This document shows positions 14,558 through 21,739 of a DNA stretch of 28,269 nt, in pieces; position 1 is the first letter of the stretch; every line of letters starts with the position of its first letter. The stretch is from assembly GCA_019118905.1 (NCBI GenBank), contig DWYA01000063.1, positions 1 to 28,269 on the forward strand. Direction: 5' to 3'. Origin of the DNA: Ruthenibacterium avium. Its GTDB lineage: Bacteria; Bacillota; Clostridia; Oscillospirales; Ruminococcaceae. The notes beneath the pieces were generated by a model that was not told the DNA's origin, searched no databases, and saw only the letters and a list, made by a program, of their open reading frames with translations. The translations under genes and the position numbers were made by a program.

Positions 14558-15415
14558 ATGACGGAATCACGTGCCGCCAGCGCCCTGTGCATCCACGATC
14601 TGTCCGGTGTGGGGCGGTGCAGCTTGAGCGTCATTTTGCCGGTGCTGTCTGTGTGCGGGGTGCAGGCGTGTGCCTTGCCGACGGCGCTTTTGTCCACTCA
14701 TACGGGCGGGCTTGGTACGCCTGCGCGCACGGATGAGTTTTCTTTTGCATGTGCTGCACTGGAGCATTACGAAACGCTTCGGCTTTCTTTTGACTGTGTA
14801 TACAGCGGTTATCTGGCCGCTCCCCAGTGTGCCGCGCTGGTGCGCCGTGCACACACCGTCTTTCCCAAGGCGTGGAAGGTGGTAGACCCGGTGCTGGGCG
14901 ACGGCGGAAAACTGTATCGTTTTGTCACCGGAGAGCTGATGGAAGCCATGCGCGGCTTGTGCCTTTCGGCCAATGTGATTACGCCGAATGTCACGGAAAG
15001 CGCCGTGCTTTTGGGCCTTGCTCCGTGTGATGATGCAATGACGCAGCAGCAGGCAAAGGAGCGGATGCAGGCCTTGCGCGGTGAGTTTGGCTGTGACGTT
15101 GTGCTGACGGGCATTCGTTTAGAAAACGGGACGCGCGCCAACGGCCTTCTGTGGGGAACACGAGAGCCGCAAGTGTATCTTTACCGTGAAACGGGCGGCC
15201 ACTGCCCGGGCAGCGGCGATTTGTTTACCGCAGCCTTTACGGCGCTGGTACTCGGCGGAAATGACGCCCCGTTTGCCGTGCGCCATGCAGCGGAGTTTGT
15301 CCGCCGTGCGGTGGCATCCGTAGAGAAAGCCGATGGAGACCCGCGTTTCGGCGCTTGGTTTGAGCGCCATTTGCCTTTTTTGATGACAAGCCACGGCAAG
15401 CTGCCGAGGGTATAA
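14558..15415 (+). CDS. Pyridoxal/pyridoxamine kinase
   Basis: The protein has 285 residues and is a ribokinase-fold vitamin B6 kinase. It starts with IHDLSGVGRCSLSVILPVLS, carries VVDPVLGDGGKLY in the middle and NVITPNVTESAVLLG, and has the ATP/anion-hole motif GSGDLFTAAF near residue 218. It phosphorylates pyridoxal, pyridoxine or pyridoxamine toward PLP in the cytoplasm. GAAGGAG precedes the ATG. It is the first gene of an operon; trmL follows after 12 nt. PdxY and PdxK-type assignment is not separable by eye. Confidence 0.92.
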   Translation: MTESRAASALCIHDLSGVGRCSLSVILPVLSVCGVQACALPTALLSTHTGGLGTPARTDEFSFACAALEHYETLRLSFDCVYSGYLAAPQCAALVRRAHTVFPKAWKVVDPVLGDGGKLYRFVTGELMEAMRGLCLSANVITPNVTESAVLLGLAPCDDAMTQQQAKERMQALRGEFGCDVVLTGIRLENGTRANGLLWGTREPQVYLYRETGGHCPGSGDLFTAAFTALVLGGNDAPFAVRHAAEFVRRAVASVEKADGDPRFGAWFERHLPFLMTSHGKLPRV

Positions 15416-15427
15416 GGAGGAACTTTT

Positions 15428-15937
15428 TTGCACAAGCCGTTGAATATCGTTTTGGTAGAGCCGCAAATCCCGCAAAATACGGGCAATATCGCCCGCACCT
15501 GCGCCGCAACCGGGGCGCGGCTGCATCTTGTGAAGCCGATGGGCTTTACCGTGGACGACAAAAAGCTGAAACGTGCCGGGCTGGACTACTGGCATTTGCT
15601 GGATATCACATATTATGAAAACTTGCAGGATTTTTTTGAGAAAAACAGCGGCCCGTTCTATTATTTCACCACCAAAGCGCGCCATCGTTACAGCGATGTA
15701 ACCTACCCGGAAGGCGCTTATTTGGTGTTTGGGCGTGAGGATGCAGGGCTTCCGGAATCGTTGTTATATCAAAACCCGGAAACTTGTGTTCGGCTGCCCA
15801 TGCGCAGTATGGCGCGCAGCCTGAACCTGTCCAATACCGTGGCAATTGCAGTTTATGAGGCACTGCGCCAAGGCGGCTTTGACGGGTTACAGGAACAGGG
15901 AAGTTTAAGAGAATATCAGTGGGAGGAAACAACATGA
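15428..15937 (+). CDS. trmL: tRNA (cytidine(34)-2'-O)-methyltransferase TrmL
   Basis: The protein has 169 residues, a SPOUT-class methyltransferase that acts at the wobble base of tRNA-Leu. It shows VEPQIPQNTGNIARTC, then FGREDAGLP and RSLNLSNTVAIAVYEALRQ, the knotted SAM-binding segment. Translation starts at TTG (15428) with AGGAGG 7 nt upstream; no ATG lies near. Its stop overlaps the next ATG (ATGA at 15934). Confidence 0.94.
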   Translation: MHKPLNIVLVEPQIPQNTGNIARTCAATGARLHLVKPMGFTVDDKKLKRAGLDYWHLLDITYYENLQDFFEKNSGPFYYFTTKARHRYSDVTYPEGAYLVFGREDAGLPESLLYQNPETCVRLPMRSMARSLNLSNTVAIAVYEALRQGGFDGLQEQGSLREYQWEETT

Positions 15938-16800
15938 GAACAACGGTGTTATTGACCGATTCGGCGTGCGACCTTTCGCCGGAGCTGGAAAAGGAGTATG
16001 GAATTGACATCCTATCGTTTCATATTACGGTGGACGGCGTGGGATATACCGAGCGCGTGGATTTTGACTGTGAGCAGTACTATGACATGCTGACAAAATG
16101 CAAAGAAATCCCCAAAACAGCGCAGATTACCTCGTTTCGCTATTTGGAAAAGTTTGAAGAGTACGCCGAAAACGGTGTGAAAAACGTTATTTGTGTTACC
16201 ATCAATTCGGGCGGCTCCAACACGCACCAATCGGCGCTGATGGCGCGCGATGAATTTGCAAACGAGCACCCGGAAAGCGATATGCACATCTATATTGTGG
16301 ACAGCCACAGCTATTCCATGGTGTACGGCGACGCTTTGATTGAGGCGGCAAAAAAGCTGGACGGCGGCGCGGATGTGAAAAGTGTGCTGGATTACCTGGA
16401 AGATCATTTTGCCTGTGCCGAAGTGGTGCTTTCGATGTACACGCTCAATTTTGCCAAAAAGAGCGGACGCATCAGCGCAGCGGCGGCCTTTGCCGGAGAG
16501 CTGCTGGGGTTAAAGCCCATCATTACGATTATTGACGGTGTGACCAAGACGGTGTCCAAAGTGCGCGGCGACAATGCCGTGATGCCGGCCATTGTGGCTC
16601 ATGCCCAAAAGAATATGGAGCCGGGCTGCGAGTATATCGTTGGCACGACGGATAAAGACAACGGGAAAATGCTGGCTTCGCTTTGCAAAAAAGCGTTTGG
16701 CTATCCTCCAAAACGAATCTTTTTGCTGGGTGCGGCGGTGGCCACAAATACCGGCCCTAACGCAGTTGCTGTGGTGTACCGCGGCAAGCCGCGCCGATAA
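15934..16800 (+). CDS. DegV-family fatty-acid-binding protein
   Basis: The protein has 288 residues. The N-terminal TDSACDL and the ITSFRYLEKFE and NSGGSNTHQSA segments mark the DegV fold. Members bind a fatty acid and some (FakB) present it to the kinase FakA for phosphorylation; no fakA is near, so the role is inferred. ATG 15934 is chosen because GGGAGGA lies just before it; an in-frame GTG at 15919 would precede that SD. It is translationally coupled to trmL. Confidence 0.92.
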   Translation: MRTTVLLTDSACDLSPELEKEYGIDILSFHITVDGVGYTERVDFDCEQYYDMLTKCKEIPKTAQITSFRYLEKFEEYAENGVKNVICVTINSGGSNTHQSALMARDEFANEHPESDMHIYIVDSHSYSMVYGDALIEAAKKLDGGADVKSVLDYLEDHFACAEVVLSMYTLNFAKKSGRISAAAAFAGELLGLKPIITIIDGVTKTVSKVRGDNAVMPAIVAHAQKNMEPGCEYIVGTTDKDNGKMLASLCKKAFGYPPKRIFLLGAAVATNTGPNAVAVVYRGKPRR

Positions 16801-16819
16801 TCATGTCTAGGAGAAAAGT

Positions 16820-17791
16820 ATGAAACTGCCGATTTTGTATGTAGTGATTCCCTGTTACAACGAGGAAGAGGTGCTTCCCGTGACAAGCGGGCTGTTTTTT
16901 GACAAAATTCATGCTTTGGCAAAGGCGGAAAAAATCTCGCCGGAAAGCCGGGTGCTGTTTGTCAACGACGGTTCTCAAGATAATACTTGGCCGATTATCC
17001 GCAGGCTGAGCGAGGAAAACGAGTGCTGCGAGGGAATTTGCCTTTCGCGCAATCGCGGCCACCAAAATGCGCTGCTGGCCGGGCTGATGACAGCCCGCCG
17101 CTATGCGGACGTTACCATTTCGATTGACTGTGACGGTCAGGATGACATCAACGCAATGGACGAAATGATTGACCATTACCATAAGGGAATGGATATCGTG
17201 TACGGTGTGCGCTCTAAGCGCGATACAGACACATGGTTTAAACGCACGACTGCTGAAAGCTTTTACAAGCTGATGAACGCACTCGGCGCACAAACAGTGT
17301 ATAATCACGCTGACTACCGCCTGATGTCGCGCCGTGCCTTGGACGGTTTGGCGCAGTTCCACGAGGTCAATCTGTTTTTGCGCGGCTTAGTGCCGCTGGT
17401 GGGCTACCCCAGCAGCATTGTCACCTATGAGCGCGCCGAACGTATGGCGGGCGAAAGCCACTATCCGCTCAAAAAAATGCTGTCCTTTGCCTTTGACGGC
17501 ATTACCAGCCTTTCGGTGAAGCCCATTCGGCTGATTACCACGCTGGGCTTTCTCATCAGCTTTATCAGCGTTCTTGCCATTTTGTGGGTATTTGCAACAA
17601 AGTTTTTCGGCCAAGCGGTTTCCGGCTGGTCCAGCATGGCGTGCGCCATCTTTTTCATGGGCGGTGTGCAGCTTTTATGTTTGGGCGTCATTGGGGAGTA
17701 TATCGGAAAAATTTACAACGAAACCAAGGCGCGTCCCCGCTTTTTAATCAGCGAAAGCACCTTGCCGGAACGGGGGCAGGAAAATGAGTAA
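16820..17791 (+). CDS. GT2-family glycosyltransferase, polyprenyl-phosphate type
   Basis: The protein has 323 residues. The GT-A fold has PCYNEEEVL near residue 11, VNDGSQDNT, NRGHQNALLAG and the metal-binding DCDGQDD. Two hydrophobic helices near 230-255 and 268-292 anchor it in the membrane. The layout matches GtrB/DPM1-like enzymes that put a sugar on undecaprenyl phosphate. No flippase or acceptor transferase is nearby. TAGGAGA is the SD. It overlaps the next gene by 8 bp. Confidence 0.92.
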   Translation: MKLPILYVVIPCYNEEEVLPVTSGLFFDKIHALAKAEKISPESRVLFVNDGSQDNTWPIIRRLSEENECCEGICLSRNRGHQNALLAGLMTARRYADVTISIDCDGQDDINAMDEMIDHYHKGMDIVYGVRSKRDTDTWFKRTTAESFYKLMNALGAQTVYNHADYRLMSRRALDGLAQFHEVNLFLRGLVPLVGYPSSIVTYERAERMAGESHYPLKKMLSFAFDGITSLSVKPIRLITTLGFLISFISVLAILWVFATKFFGQAVSGWSSMACAIFFMGGVQLLCLGVIGEYIGKIYNETKARPRFLISESTLPERGQENE

Positions 17792-18371
17792 AATTCAATG
17801 GAAAGGCTCCACGCTCTTAGCGCCGGTGCCGCCCGCACTGGTGAGCTGCGGAACGATGGACAAGCCCAATGCCCTGACCATCGCGTGGACGGGCATTATC
17901 AATTCTCAGCCGCCGAAAACTTATATTTCCGTTCGCCCCGAGCGGTACAGCTATGAGTTGATTTCTAATTCGCGCGAGTTTGTCATCAATCTGCCGAGTG
18001 CCAATATGGTGCGGGCGATTGACTACTGCGGTGTGCGCAGCGGGCGGGATGAAAACAAATTTGAAACGCAAGGGATGACGGCGCTGCCCGTGGAAGGGTT
18101 TTCCTGCCCGATGGTGGGTGAAGCGCCGCTGAGCCTGGCCTGCCGCGTGACAGATATTGTCAAGCTTGGCAGTCATGATATGTTTTTGGCAGAGATCGTT
18201 TCTGTTTACGTAGACGATGCGCTGATGAATGAGGACGGCAAGCTGAACTTGGCAAAGGCGGGGCTGTGCGCGTATGCCCACGGCGAATATTTTGCACTGG
18301 GCAAAAAAATCGGAAGCTTTGGCTTTTCCGTCAAAAAGAAAAAACGCGCCCCGCGCAAAGGAGGAAGATAA
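17784..18371 (+). CDS. Flavin reductase family protein
   Basis: The protein has 195 residues. It has the split-barrel FMN-binding fold of the flavin reductase-like family: LAPVPPALVSCGTMDKPNAL, TIAWTGIINSQPPKTYISVR, SREFVINLPSANMV and a C-terminal CAYAHGEYFALGKKIGSFGF. Such proteins bind FMN and may reduce free flavin or other substrates; the partner is unknown. It begins within the last codons of the glycosyltransferase gene (ATGAGTAA), and its end carries the SD (AAAGGAGG) of the next gene. Confidence 0.92.
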   Translation: MSKIQWKGSTLLAPVPPALVSCGTMDKPNALTIAWTGIINSQPPKTYISVRPERYSYELISNSREFVINLPSANMVRAIDYCGVRSGRDENKFETQGMTALPVEGFSCPMVGEAPLSLACRVTDIVKLGSHDMFLAEIVSVYVDDALMNEDGKLNLAKAGLCAYAHGEYFALGKKIGSFGFSVKKKKRAPRKGGR

Positions 18372-18373
18372 CA

Positions 18374-18823
18374 ATGGTGTATGATACTTTGGAGAACATC
18401 GGACAGTATGCCGGGATGTTTGACCATTTGGATACCGCCATCGAATTCATTCAGGCCAACGATTTAGACGCGCTTCCCTTGGGGAAAACGGAAATCGACG
18501 GCGAAAATGTATTTGTCAATGTAGTGGAAACAGACACACTGCCCGCCGAGGGCCGCGCCTTTGAAACACACTCGAATTACATGGACTTGCACATTGATTT
18601 GTGCGGGGAAGAACTGTGCGAGGTGGCGCTTGGCAAAGTGACCGCGGAGAAGCCGTATGACGAAGCCGAGGATTGTGCGCTTTGGAATGCCGACACCACC
18701 TGCGGGTTGGTGCTGGGCGAAGGGCGTTTTGCCATCTTTATGGTGGAGGAGCCGCACAAGCCGCTCATTCGTGCTGCGGGAAGTGCCGCTGTGCGCAAAG
18801 CGGTGTTTAAAATTGCCTATTAA
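18374..18823 (+). CDS. YhcH/YjgK/YiaL family protein
   Basis: The protein has 149 residues. This is the cupin-like DUF386 family (EbgC-like beta subunit), with ETHSNYMDLHIDL and FMVEEPHKP holding the conserved His and Glu ligands. Members are thought to act on sugar anomers or sialic acid breakdown products. Here it lies in a mixed operon with no sugar catabolic genes, so the substrate is open. AAAGGAGG lies 9 nt upstream. It is the last gene of the operon; a terminator follows. Confidence 0.9.
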   Translation: MVYDTLENIGQYAGMFDHLDTAIEFIQANDLDALPLGKTEIDGENVFVNVVETDTLPAEGRAFETHSNYMDLHIDLCGEELCEVALGKVTAEKPYDEAEDCALWNADTTCGLVLGEGRFAIFMVEEPHKPLIRAAGSAAVRKAVFKIAY

Positions 18824-18824
18824 G

Positions 18825-18874
18825 CGGCCTTCTGAATTTTCATAAACGCCCTGAATGGCGTAAGGCTGTTTTTT
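18825..18874 (+). terminator. Terminator of the pdxK-yhcH operon
   Basis: CGGCCTT (18825-18831) pairs with AAGGCTG (18862-18868), with an inner ACGCC/GGCGT hairpin, followed by six T's. Confidence 0.75.
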
Positions 18875-18899
18875 AGAATCAAGGTTGGAGGTGTTTTGT

Positions 18900-19550
18900 A
18901 TGAAGTGTATGATGATTGGTGTAGCAGGAGGAACAGGTTCGGGCAAAACGACGCTGACCAGCCGCCTCAAAGAATGTTTTGGGGATGATCTTTGCGTGAT
19001 CAGCTACGACAGCTACTACTTGCCGCACACAGGGATGAGCTATGAGGAGCGTTGTGCGCTGAATTACGACCACCCCAGTGCTTTTGACACCGAACTGTTT
19101 TTGCAGCATCTTCAAGCGCTGAAAAACGGCGAAAGCATTGCTTGTCCTGTGTACGATTTCAAGGAGCATGACCGCTCCAACGAAACGCTTTTGATTTCGC
19201 CGGCTCCTATCGTGGTGCTGGAGGGCATTTTGCTGTTAACCGATCCGCGCATTCGCGCTTTTTTGGACGCAAAGATTTTCGTGGATACGGATGCGGATGT
19301 GCGTGTTTTGCGCCGTGTGGTGCGTGACGTTAATCAGCGCGGGCGCAGCATGGAAAGCGTGATTGCGCAGTATCTGACAACGGTAAAGCCGATGCACGAA
19401 CAATTTGTTGAGCCGAGCAAGCGCTACGCCGATGTCATTGTGCCGGAGGGCGGAAAAAATGCCGTCGCGCTGGATTTGCTGGTTCGCCGCTTAGAGCATC
19501 ATTTGGTACAGCAGCTGAACGATGAGGACGAGCAGGGCGAAAGAGAGTAA
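18900..19550 (+). CDS. udk: Uridine kinase
   Basis: The protein has 216 residues. The P-loop GGTGSGKTT lies at 10-18, then SYDSYYLPH, YDHPSAFD, PVYDFKEHDR and RVLRRVVRDVNQRGRS, all standard for Udk. It phosphorylates uridine and cytidine with ATP or GTP for pyrimidine salvage. The ATG at 18900 has GGAGGTG 6-7 nt upstream; an earlier in-frame TTG is not needed. I see no clear promoter in the 25 bp after the preceding terminator, so read-through may contribute. Confidence 0.94.
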   Translation: MKCMMIGVAGGTGSGKTTLTSRLKECFGDDLCVISYDSYYLPHTGMSYEERCALNYDHPSAFDTELFLQHLQALKNGESIACPVYDFKEHDRSNETLLISPAPIVVLEGILLLTDPRIRAFLDAKIFVDTDADVRVLRRVVRDVNQRGRSMESVIAQYLTTVKPMHEQFVEPSKRYADVIVPEGGKNAVALDLLVRRLEHHLVQQLNDEDEQGERE

Positions 19551-19556
19551 AAATTA

Positions 19557-19596
19557 AAAACGGGGCTTGTGCATGAGAATGCACAAGCCCCAAATA
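19557..19596. terminator. Hairpin terminator between udk and the XRE gene
   Basis: GGGGCTTGTGCAT (19562-19574), loop GAGA, ATGCACAAGCCCC (19579-19591): 13 perfect pairs. On the minus strand it is followed by GTTTTTAATTTTT, a good tract for the XRE gene. On the plus side the T-tract is weak. Confidence 0.82.
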
Positions 19597-19695
19597 TGTT
19601 TTATCAGAAATGGTTTGCCGGGCAAGCGGTTTTGCTTGCGAAAAAAACGGAATCATATAACAGCAAGCCCGCGAATGAGCCGGGGCTACACAGCC

Positions 19696-20400
19696 TTAAT
19701 CCTCTTTGCTTTGCGGTGCTTCAATACGCGCTTCACTGGTTCGGATGAGGTGAAACAGGCTGGTGGCAAATTGAGGATATTCCCGCGAGAGGCTTTCCGT
19801 TGTCATGGCGAATGCGGAAGCGTCTTTCACCGGTGCACCGGCCGGTGTTTCCTCCCCGGAAAGCGCCGCCTGCACATTGGCGTGTGCAACACTCATGGCC
19901 GCGTCGGAATAGCCTTGGTAGACCGAGGTGGGAATGCGGAACATGCTGGCCGCGTTTTTGGGCGCAGAAGAGTGCATCAAGCGGAACATTTTGTACACTG
20001 CCAGCATGAGGTAAGCACTAACCTCTGTCACGAGCGCTTTGTTGGGGCATGCGTTCAATTTATCGTATAAGATATTTAAGCTATTGGAAATCAGCTTCTT
20101 GTTTAAAACAGGAAGCACACTGCCGTGGAACACGCCGTCCTTTGCGGATTCCGGCTCCGGCAGTTCTTCTACGGAAAGCGTCAGACCGCTTCGGTCGGCG
20201 CTGCGGCCCAAAAGATAGTCGCACGATACGTTGTAATAGTTGGCAACGCGCACAACAAAGTCAAGGCCGCATTCACGAATGCCCTTTTCATAGTGCGACA
20301 AAAGCGCTTGCGAAATGCCAAGCGCAGCCGCGGCCTCTTTTTGGGTGACACCCTTTTCTTTCCGCAGTAAAGTGATAATCCGGTTGAAATCGGAAGCCAT
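19696..20400 (-). CDS. XRE-family regulator with helical C-terminal domain
   Basis: The protein has 234 residues. Residues 4-65 are a Cro/CI helix-turn-helix (TLLRKEKGVTQKEAAAALGI, then SHYEKGIRECGLDFVVRVANYYNVSCDYLLG). The remaining 170 residues look helical and have no motif I recognise. ATG 20400 has AAAGGGG 10 nt upstream. The promoter at 20436-20464 has a perfect inverted repeat on the start site, so self-repression is likely. The target beyond itself is unknown; the next gene, on the other strand, is the histidine phosphatase. Confidence 0.9.
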   Translation of the reverse strand: MASDFNRIITLLRKEKGVTQKEAAAALGISQALLSHYEKGIRECGLDFVVRVANYYNVSCDYLLGRSADRSGLTLSVEELPEPESAKDGVFHGSVLPVLNKKLISNSLNILYDKLNACPNKALVTEVSAYLMLAVYKMFRLMHSSAPKNAASMFRIPTSVYQGYSDAAMSVAHANVQAALSGEETPAGAPVKDASAFAMTTESLSREYPQFATSLFHLIRTSEARIEAPQSKED

Positions 20401-20422
20401 AGCACACAATACCCCTTTATAA

Positions 20423-20435
20423 TTACGTATCGTAA
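20423..20435. promoter_or_regulatory. Probable operator of the XRE regulator
   Basis: TTACG-TAT-CGTAA is a perfect 5-bp inverted repeat with a 3-bp spacer. It lies directly downstream of the XRE gene -10 (20441-20436) and covers the expected start near 20429, a classic repressor position. Confidence 0.6.
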
Positions 20436-20464
20436 ATTATAACTGAAAGAAAACCTTTTGTAAA
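20436..20464 (-). promoter_or_regulatory. SigA promoter of the XRE gene
   Basis: On the minus strand TTTACA (20464-20459), 17 bp, TATAAT (20441-20436). Confidence 0.75.
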
Positions 20465-20553
20465 TATCCAAAATGGCGAAAAAAAGCAAAATTCTTTGTG
20501 GCCTTTAAAAAATAGCTATATCGTGTGGAAAACACTGGTATTCTTCCTCAAAA

Positions 20554-20697
20554 TATAGTATGATATGAATAAAAAATTTTTTGTGAACAACCGCATTGGG
20601 GCTGGTTTTGCGCTTTTTTGGGCGCATACAGGCACAATGTGTTCAGTCGGGCGGCAGGGGATGCTCTGCCGGCCAGTTTGTGAAAAGGGAGAGTTGT
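20554..20697 (+). promoter_or_regulatory. Leader of the histidine phosphatase gene
   Basis: TATGAT (20559-20564) or the overlapping TATAGT (20554-20559) is a likely -10 without a clear -35. After it come A6T6 and the palindrome TTGTGAACAA (20581-20590). A hairpin with arms CGGCAG (20652-20657) and CTGCCG (20666-20671) sits just before the SD. The same A6T6 plus TTGTGAACAA pair recurs at 21415-21441, upstream of the EF-G-like gene. Confidence 0.4.
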
Positions 20698-21324
20698 ATG
20701 AAAAATTATCGTCTGTATTTGGTGCGTCATGGCATCACACAAGGCAACCTTGACGGCATTTATATGGGCAGCGGAACGGATCAGCCTTTGTGCGAAGAGG
20801 GAATCAATCGCTTAGAGGTGCTGAAAGCGCAGTTTCGCTACCCGCATGTGAATACGGTATTTTCCAGCCCGATGCAGCGAGCCATTGAAACGGCCGAAAT
20901 TCTGTTTCCGGCGGCAAAGGATAAAATTATTCTGGAAGATTTGCGCGAAACGGATTTTGGTGAGTTTGAGGGCCAAAAAATGACAGACTTGCTGAAGGAT
21001 GAGGCGTTTCAGCGCTGGATGGACCCCAGCCAGCATTTTACTCCCAACGGGGGCGAGCGTGCCGAGGATTTCCATAACCGATGCCGCAACGTGCTGATGG
21101 GAATGCTGGAATACATGATGAAAGCCGGTGTGGAAAAAGCAGCGTGTGTGACCCATGGCGGCGTGATTATGAGTATGCTGGCACAGTGTGGTTTGCCGCA
21201 GCGCAGCCCGCAGGACTGCATGGCAGACCCGGGCTGCGGCTATGAGGTACAGTGCAGCACGCAGATGTGGATGCGCGACCATGCGGTGGAGATGGTGGCA
21301 ATTGTCCCTTATGGGTATGCGTAA
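20698..21324 (+). CDS. Histidine phosphatase family protein
   Basis: The protein has 208 residues. The phosphoglycerate-mutase-like fold has LVRHG with nucleophile His11, SSPMQRAIETAE, the RETDFGEFEG acid segment and the second histidine in VTHGGV. Members are phosphomonoesterases for sugar phosphates or nucleotides (CobC/GpmB-like); no cobalamin genes are near, so the substrate is not assigned. AGGGAGAG precedes ATG 20698. An in-frame extension back to 20596 lacks an SD. A UUCG-capped terminator follows. Confidence 0.92.
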   Translation: MKNYRLYLVRHGITQGNLDGIYMGSGTDQPLCEEGINRLEVLKAQFRYPHVNTVFSSPMQRAIETAEILFPAAKDKIILEDLRETDFGEFEGQKMTDLLKDEAFQRWMDPSQHFTPNGGERAEDFHNRCRNVLMGMLEYMMKAGVEKAACVTHGGVIMSMLAQCGLPQRSPQDCMADPGCGYEVQCSTQMWMRDHAVEMVAIVPYGYA

Positions 21325-21346
21325 AATTAAATAGCATCTTTTTTCG

Positions 21347-21375
21347 GCGCTTTGCTTCGGCAGGGCGCTTTTTTT
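21347..21375 (+). terminator. UUCG-capped terminator after the histidine phosphatase
   Basis: GCGCTTTGC (21347-21355), loop TTCG, GCAGGGCGC (21360-21368), then seven T's. The stem has nine pairs, two of them G-T. Confidence 0.9.
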
Positions 21376-21501
21376 GCCGTTTTTGAGCCGGAGCGGCCTT
21401 TCTTAATGCTTATGAAAAAATTTTTTCGTCATTGTGAACAATCTTTTTGCATAACATTTTACAGTCTTTTTTGATGCATTATCTTTAAAAAAATAAAAAA
21501 G

Positions 21502-21510
21502 TGTGATAAT
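21502..21510 (+). promoter_or_regulatory. Possible extended -10 promoter of the EF-G-like gene
   Basis: TG-T-GATAAT (21502-21510) lies in an AT-rich region with no clear -35 at 17 bp. It would start a transcript near 21517, just ahead of the structured leader. Upstream, 21376-21500 holds no gene; it contains a 14-bp A/T palindrome and the repeat TTGTGAACAA at 21432-21441. Confidence 0.4.
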
Positions 21511-21527
21511 ATTTTTGTATAAGTTGC

Positions 21528-21700
21528 TGTTGCGTTGCCGAGAAGCGCAATACAGCCTGGAAAAAAGGCTGATGCAGCGGGGCGAAAGCCGGGCTGTATG
21601 CACTGTGCCGGTGGGCGAGAGCGCACCGGACGCGGAAAAGCCTTTCCGCGGTGGGGCTTTAGCCTCGTTTTTGACGGCGCTGTGTAAACGGTGCAGTGAA
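21528..21700 (+). ncRNA. Structured 5' leader RNA of the EF-G-like gene
   Basis: About 220 nt of mostly paired RNA lies between the promoter and ATG 21740. Helices in order: TTGCG/CGCAA (21530-21550); ATACAGCC/GGCTGTAT (21550-21557 with 21592-21599), enclosing GGC-GAAA-GCC (21581-21590); CCGGTG..GC-GAGA-GC..CACCGG (21608-21629); CGCGGAAA/TTTCCGCG (21631-21650); GGGGC/GCCTC (21653-21666) followed by TTTTT; GCGCTGT-GTAA-ACGGTGC (21677-21694). Three loops are GNRA type. The segment CAGCCT at 21553-21558 can instead pair with AGGCTG at 21566-21571, and CAGC at 21575-21578 with GCTG at 21593-21596, so two folds compete. No peptide frame with an SD was seen. It looks like a cis-regulatory RNA; the ligand and family are unknown to me. 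Confidence 0.5.
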
Positions 21701-21739
21701 AACGGGCGGCTCCAACTATCAGAAAGAGGGTAGAGCGTT

